Shown one piece after another: positions 60,024 to 64,000 of a DNA stretch of 64,000 bases (the stretch's first letter is position 1; every line of letters starts with the position of its first letter). The DNA lies in assembly GCA_902785065.1 (NCBI GenBank), contig CACZXH010000002.1:62001-126000 (forward strand), in the 5' to 3' direction. The notes beneath the pieces are model-generated. The model saw nothing but the letters and a program-made list of their open reading frames with translations, had not been told where the DNA came from and made no database searches. The stretch is from an uncultured Bacteroidia bacterium. Its GTDB lineage: Bacteria > Bacteroidota > Bacteroidia > Bacteroidales > UBA932. The position numbers and the translations under genes were made by a program.

Positions 60024-60148
60024 AACTTTTCGTATTCGAGCGAAGCCCAGATGAAGGGGCCGACGCCCTTCGGGTCATTCTCGACGATCTTCTCGTTGAT
60101 ATAATACTCGAACGTGCCGCTGCGGTTCTCCTTGCCGCCGAGGCTCAT
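60020..60148 (-). pseudogene. out-of-frame C-terminal remnant of GH105
   Basis: This stretch encodes the conserved GH105 ending GTFEYYINEKIVENDPKGVG in a frame shifted from the main coding region. Its stop still overlaps the pectate lyase start (ATGA), so the gene once ended here and the shift is probably recent. The junction lies in inverted repeats (GAGGCTC...GAGCCTC and TCATCC-TCGC-GGATGA on the plus strand). Confidence 0.7.
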
Positions 60149-61142
60149 CCTCGCGGATGAACTTGCGCACGAGAGCCTCGTAGAGGGCCTTCGGGTCGAT
60201 GGAATCAGGCACCGCATAGCCTTCGCGGGCAGCCCGCAGATAGGCGTAGGTGAACATCGCGGAACAGGTGGATTCCAGGTAGTTGCCTTCCCGGCCCGGG
60301 CGGTCCAGGACCTGGTACCACATGCCGGTCTCGGGATCGGCATATTTCGGGAGCGTAGCGAGGATGCCTTCCAGGATGCCCTGCAGCTCCGCCTTGCCGG
60401 GGTGGTTCTCCGGGAAGAACGGCAGGACCTCGACGAGGGCCATCGTATACCAGCCGAGGGCGCGGCCCCAGCAGTGGGCGGACTGGCCGGTCACCGGATC
60501 GGCCCAGAACATCTGCCGGCTCTCGTCCCAGGCATGGCGGTAGAGACCCGTGGCCGGGTCGTAAGTCTTTTCAGCAGCCACCCGGAACTGGAGGGCGATA
60601 TCGTCAAAGTCCGCGACCGCCTGGTGGAGATGGGCAAAGGCCGCATAGAAGGGTTCCGCCATGTACAGGCCGTCCAGCCACACCTGATAGGGATAGGCCT
60701 GCTTGTGCCAGAAGGCGCCGGCCTCGGTGCGGGGCTGTCCGTCGAGCTGCTGACGGGCCGTCAGGATCGCTTTCGCATAGCGGACGTCCGGCGTGACCTG
60801 GTACAGGGAAACCAACGTCCTGGCGGGACAGATATGGTCCAGATTGTAATTCTCCAGCTTGTATTTCCCGCCGATGCTCCCGTCTTCGTCCAGGATACCG
60901 TCAAACCAGGCATGCACATAGGCGTCGAATTCAGGGATGTCATAGGCGCGCGCCACGTCCAGGAAACTGCGCAGTTCCAGGCCCGTGGTATAATTCCACT
61001 TGTAGCCACCTTCCTGTCCATCCAAGAAAGTGGCCTCGGGAGCCCGCTTGATCTCCGAACGCACCATCCGGACGGACATGGGTTCCGTCTTCGGCGCGCA
61101 GGCCGCAATCAGCAAAGCCGCCAGTAAAGCGATTCTTTTCAT
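60075..61142 (-). CDS. GH105 unsaturated rhamnogalacturonyl hydrolase, C-terminus frameshifted
   Basis: 355 aa as read. Lipoprotein signal ending LLIAAC, then the (alpha/alpha)6 barrel of GH105: YKWNYTTGLELRSFLDVARA, AGAFWHKQAYPYQVWLDGLY (active-site Asp), MAEPFYAAFAHLHQ, SAHCWGRALGWYTMALVEVL and YLESTCSAMFTYAYLRAARE. The last residues (EPRRQGEPQRHVRVLYQRED) are out of frame. In the next frame from about 60148 to 60020 the normal family ending appears: SLGGKENRSGTFEYYINEKI, then VENDPKGVGPFIWASLEYEK. About 10-18 codons of the conserved VCSVAGLGG-type segment appear deleted at the junction. The family removes the unsaturated uronate left by pectate lyases. Activity of this copy is doubtful. 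Confidence 0.8.
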   Translation of the reverse strand: MKRIALLAALLIAACAPKTEPMSVRMVRSEIKRAPEATFLDGQEGGYKWNYTTGLELRSFLDVARAYDIPEFDAYVHAWFDGILDEDGSIGGKYKLENYNLDHICPARTLVSLYQVTPDVRYAKAILTARQQLDGQPRTEAGAFWHKQAYPYQVWLDGLYMAEPFYAAFAHLHQAVADFDDIALQFRVAAEKTYDPATGLYRHAWDESRQMFWADPVTGQSAHCWGRALGWYTMALVEVLPFFPENHPGKAELQGILEGILATLPKYADPETGMWYQVLDRPGREGNYLESTCSAMFTYAYLRAAREGYAVPDSIDPKALYEALVRKFIREDEPRRQGEPQRHVRVLYQREDRRE

Positions 61143-62792
61143 CTATCGGTTGTCAAAAGGGTTCCAGCGGATGTCGTCCTGCGCCTGATACATCACCTTC
61201 TCGAAGGTGTACTCGGCCGCCTGCTTCGCGGTCAGGGTATGCGCCCATTTCACGCGGGGGCCCTTCGCGCCGGGGCCGGCATTCTGATATTCAGCGTAAT
61301 AGGAATTCTTCTTGGTGTTCGGCTTGCCTTCCTTCTCCCAGTCGTGCCAGCCGTCCGCGACGATGTGCGGGCCCAGCTCGCAGCCGATGAACACGGTCTT
61401 CGCATAGGCGCCCCAAGGGCGGCCCAGGTAGCACTTGTCGATGCCCGGATCGGCCGTCAGTTTGCAGTTCTTGAACACGTAGCCGTACTTCTGCCCCGGC
61501 AGGGTGGAAGCCGCCGTCACGTAGCTGTTCTTCTTGCTATGAAGGTGGCAGTTCTCGAAGTAGGCGATGCTGGGGCCGAAGATGAAGTCCGTCGTGCCCT
61601 CGATATAGCAGTCCAGGAAATAGTTCCGCTTGATGCCGCCTTCCTTGCCGAAACGGCCGTAGGTGTAGAGGGTGTCCTGGTTGCCGATGAAGCGGCAGCG
61701 GTGGAAGAACAGGAAGTCGCCGTCGGTGAACACCGCCACGGCCTGGCCGATTTCCTTGCCCTCCCCCGCCGTGTTCTCGAAGGTGATGTCCTCGAAGGTC
61801 ACGTAGCTGGAGTGGATGTAGATGCTGGCGCTGCCGGAAGTGCCCACCTTGAAGTCGTTGTCCGGCCACAGCTGCTCCGCATACCGGTCGTAGGTGAGGA
61901 TGGTCTTGTCCGCGCCCTCGCCCATGATCTTCATCCGGAACTTGGTATGCGGGATGTCGATGGCCTCTTTGTAGGTGCCGGCTTTGATGAGGATGGTAGT
62001 GATCTTGTCGTGGCTGTAGTTCGGGACCGCATTGATGGCGTCCTGGACCTTCATGTAGTCGCCGTGACCGGTCTGGTCCACGACGATGTCGTACCGCACG
62101 AGATGTTCGCCGATAGCGGGAACTTGCGCCTTGAGGGCGTCGCAGACGATTTCCGTCACCTTGCGCGCGCCGCTCGCAACCGTATGGGTGTTGTCATCCT
62201 TGCCGGTAGAAATCATGAAATAGGCCTTGGAGGCCTCGTCGCCGATGCTTTCTATCCAGTCCAGGGTAGGCGTGGTGATGTCCAGCAGTGTCACGCCCAT
62301 CTCCTCGGCCACCTGCTTCATGGCGGCGGGATAGTCGGTATGGCAGTTGCGGTCCAGCTTGCCGTTCTTGAACCAGCGGCGGGCCACCGGGGTCAGGAGG
62401 ATCGGCGTCGCACCTTTCTCGCGGGCGCCGCGGATGAAGGTCCGCAGGTTCTCCTGATAGGCGCCGAAGGCCGGCGCATAGCGCCCGGGATCGTCGGCCT
62501 TGGAATCATTGTGGCCGAACTGGATAAACACGTAATCACCGGGCTGGAGGGCGTACTCGACCATGTCCCAGAGGCCCTTATCGATAAAGCTCTTCGTGCT
62601 GCGGCCGTTCTGCGCATAGTTGATAACCCGGAAAGTGTCATCCACGAAGTTCGGGAACACCATGCCCCAACCGCGCTCGAGCTTGCCGTCGGAGAGGTCT
62701 TTCTCCGCCATCGTGGAATCGCCCATCAGGTGGATGGTCGTGAAGGAGCTGGCGACGAGCCAGACAGCGACGAGATAGAGGATCCTTTTCAT
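61143..62792 (-). CDS. CE12 acetylesterase fused to CE8 pectin methylesterase
   Basis: 549 aa from MKRILYLVAVWLVASSF at 62792 (overlaps the GH28 stop, ATGA). An SGNH domain (about 20-240) has HLMGDSTMAEKD (catalytic Ser), NYAQNGRSTKSF, VFIQFGHNDSK and DNTHTVASGARKV (Asp and His), the rhamnogalacturonan acetylesterase (CE12) pattern. The second half (about 250-549) is a CE8 beta-helix: GHGDYMKVQDAINAVPNYSH, TILIKAGTYKEAIDIP, GNQDTLYTYGRFG, GTTDFIFGPSIAYFENC and YLGRPWGAYAKTVF, with Gln, both Asp and Arg in place. One periplasmic protein would thus remove acetyl and methyl esters from pectin. Stop codon abuts the GH105 start. Confidence 0.93.
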   Translation of the reverse strand: MKRILYLVAVWLVASSFTTIHLMGDSTMAEKDLSDGKLERGWGMVFPNFVDDTFRVINYAQNGRSTKSFIDKGLWDMVEYALQPGDYVFIQFGHNDSKADDPGRYAPAFGAYQENLRTFIRGAREKGATPILLTPVARRWFKNGKLDRNCHTDYPAAMKQVAEEMGVTLLDITTPTLDWIESIGDEASKAYFMISTGKDDNTHTVASGARKVTEIVCDALKAQVPAIGEHLVRYDIVVDQTGHGDYMKVQDAINAVPNYSHDKITTILIKAGTYKEAIDIPHTKFRMKIMGEGADKTILTYDRYAEQLWPDNDFKVGTSGSASIYIHSSYVTFEDITFENTAGEGKEIGQAVAVFTDGDFLFFHRCRFIGNQDTLYTYGRFGKEGGIKRNYFLDCYIEGTTDFIFGPSIAYFENCHLHSKKNSYVTAASTLPGQKYGYVFKNCKLTADPGIDKCYLGRPWGAYAKTVFIGCELGPHIVADGWHDWEKEGKPNTKKNSYYAEYQNAGPGAKGPRVKWAHTLTAKQAAEYTFEKVMYQAQDDIRWNPFDNR

Positions 62793-64000
62793 AACTGGGT
62801 ACCGTTGACGATGACGTTCTCGAAGTTGACGTTCTCGTAATAATGGGTTTCCACGCCCTTGTCGGCCGTGAAGTTGCTGTTGCGGATGGTCAGGTTGCGG
62901 ACGGGCATCTCCGGAAGGCCGTTCACGAACACCGCCTGCTCCGCGCCCGCGCACGTGAGATCGGAGAAGTAGAAGTCGCGGAACTCCGGCGTGGTCTCGT
63001 CGACCGGCTGGATATCGCTTTCGCCGTCCTTGGACATCTCAGAAGCGGAGACGCCCATATAGTACAGGTTGAAGATGACGCCGTAGGTGACGATGTCCTT
63101 CATGTAGATGTGGTCGCACCAGATGTCCTTCACCACGCCGCCGCGGCCGCGGGCGCTCTTGAAGCGAAGGCCCACGTCCGTGCCGATGAAACGGCAGTTG
63201 GACACGCGGATGTTCTCCACGCCGCCGGACATCTCGCTGCCCACCACGAAACCGCCGTGGCCGTGGTAGACGGTACAGTCGTCGATGATGAGGTTGCGGC
63301 ACTTCTTCCCGTGCCGGCGGCCATCGGCGTCCTTGCCGGACTTGATGCAGATGGCGTCGTCGCCCACGTCGAAGGAGGAGCCGGAGAGGATCACGTTCTC
63401 GCAGGCGTCGATGTCGATGCCGTCGCCGTTGGTGGAATAATGCGGGTTCCGGACGATGATGTCCTGGATCACGACGTCCTTGCAGTACAGCGGATGGAGG
63501 TTCCAGCACGGGGAATTCTGGAAGGTGCAGTCCTTGAGCAGGACGCGCTCGCAGTTGCGGAAGGACAGCAGCACGGGACGGAGGAAGGTCTTGATTTCCT
63601 GCTCGTCCAGGGAAGGATCCTGGTAATTGAGCGAGCCCGCGGTGGCGCGCGCCTTGGCGTAACCCTCGTCCGGGAACCAGGTCTTTCCGTCCTCCGGAAT
63701 GTAACCGCCGCGCTTGAGGATCGCGTTCCACTGGTCGTCGGAGACCTTGCGGCGCTTGACCTCGCGCCAGTATTCTCCGCTGCCGTCGAAGATGCCGCCG
63801 CCGGTGATGGCGATGTCATGCGCGCCGGTGGCGTTGAGCGGAGACACGCAGCGGCGCACGTCCAGTCCCTCGAAGTTCGTGTCGATGATGGGGTACAGAT
63901 CCTGGTTGGGATCGAAGACGACGATGGCGTCCTTGTCCACGTACAGTTCGATATGGTCCTTCAGTTCGATCGGGCCGGTGCGCCAGATTCCGGCGGGAAC
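62789..64000 (-). CDS. GH28 polygalacturonase (runs off right edge)
   Basis: 403 codons visible; the reading frame is open to base 64000 (VPAGIWRTGPIELKDHIELY), so the N-terminus and signal peptide are missing. GH28 landmarks: ITGGGIFDGSGEYWR, HSTNGDGIDIDACENVI-type block (here YSTNGDGIDIDACENV), VGDDAICIKSGKDADG (catalytic aspartates), VYHGHGGFVVGSEMSGGV (His) and LRFKSARGRGGVV (Arg-Lys). It hydrolyses homogalacturonan or unsaturated galacturonans in the periplasm. The stop overlaps the downstream fusion esterase start, so the two are coupled. The promoter of the locus lies beyond the right edge. Confidence 0.94.
   Translation of the reverse strand, partial: VPAGIWRTGPIELKDHIELYVDKDAIVVFDPNQDLYPIIDTNFEGLDVRRCVSPLNATGAHDIAITGGGIFDGSGEYWREVKRRKVSDDQWNAILKRGGYIPEDGKTWFPDEGYAKARATAGSLNYQDPSLDEQEIKTFLRPVLLSFRNCERVLLKDCTFQNSPCWNLHPLYCKDVVIQDIIVRNPHYSTNGDGIDIDACENVILSGSSFDVGDDAICIKSGKDADGRRHGKKCRNLIIDDCTVYHGHGGFVVGSEMSGGVENIRVSNCRFIGTDVGLRFKSARGRGGVVKDIWCDHIYMKDIVTYGVIFNLYYMGVSASEMSKDGESDIQPVDETTPEFRDFYFSDLTCAGAEQAVFVNGLPEMPVRNLTIRNSNFTADKGVETHYYENVNFENVIVNGTQL

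Noticed and set aside
48150..60104. An uninterrupted plus-strand reading frame of 3984 codons antisense to uxaC, the surface lipoprotein, susD, susC and the pectate lyase
   Set aside because: The five sense genes happen to share one phase and rarely use TTA, CTA or TCA codons, so the complementary frame has no stops. The translation is low in complexity and shows no domain motifs, while every sense gene is a clear family member.
1..64000. tRNA, rRNA, riboswitch and CRISPR features
   Set aside because: The intergenic stretches are short; none contained a recognisable cloverleaf, known riboswitch core or regularly spaced repeat. This was by eye only, so a covariance-model scan could still find a small RNA.

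Overview
The window reads as one chromosome segment of a GC-rich, probably gut- or rumen-type member of the Bacteroidales. The evidence is SusC/SusD pairs, lipoprotein signal peptides without Shine-Dalgarno sites, and several promoters with the Bacteroidota -7 box TAnnTTTG, one with a TTTG box exactly 20 nt upstream. No tRNA, rRNA or CRISPR array was seen. The species cannot be named from the sequence.

Region 1 (1-26,600, minus strand) is a capsule/exopolysaccharide locus. It appears to be one operon of about 25 kb that starts at a strong promoter (26,540-26,571) and runs through wza, wzc, a PHP-type phosphatase, rmlD, rmlC, rmlB, wzx, a GT10 fucosyltransferase-like gene, GT2, wzy, a beta-helix protein, GT2, two GT4 genes, a gmhA-like gene, wecA, a wecG/tagA-like gene, an ATP-grasp protein, a DUF3473-type deacetylase, an acyltransferase, rmlA, a lactonase-like lipoprotein, a galacturonokinase-like GHMP kinase and a sugar-1-phosphate nucleotidyltransferase. 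Most junctions are ATGA overlaps. A terminator and a fresh promoter then lead into two UDP-sugar dehydrogenases, the second cut by the left edge.

Region 2 (26,600-40,600) is mixed. It holds rnhA-pdxA (plus); a compact minus-strand cassette of an S26-like peptidase, a PqqD-like protein, a PF14907-type nucleotidyltransferase and an ABC exporter; recG; an S9 peptidase gene interrupted by one TGA codon; a WYL regulator; gdhA with its terminator; and a GH97 glycosidase.

Region 3 (40,585-42,611) is a candidate mobile unit: a Y1/RAYT-type transposase and a partner protein with a degenerate HD-like motif, bounded by 91-bp direct repeats that match at 70 of 91 positions.

Region 4 (42,645-64,000, minus strand) is a pectin/homogalacturonan utilisation locus. 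In order of transcription it has a GH28 polygalacturonase (cut by the right edge), a CE12-CE8 fusion esterase, a GH105 with a shifted C-terminus, a PL1 pectate lyase, SusC, SusD, a large multi-module surface lipoprotein, uxaC, uxaA, uxaB, an exuT-like transporter, a broken CE8 pectinesterase and a textbook terminator. It encodes de-esterification, depolymerisation, uptake and conversion of galacturonate to 2-keto-3-deoxygluconate. The galacturonokinase-like gene in the capsule operon raises the possibility that some pectin-derived galacturonate is activated for the cell's own glycan.

Small palindromic repeats are a recurring theme. One family sits at gene junctions and supplies the first codons of one gene and the last codons of another. 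A second family sits between convergent genes and also inside uxaA, where it adds about 20 in-frame residues.
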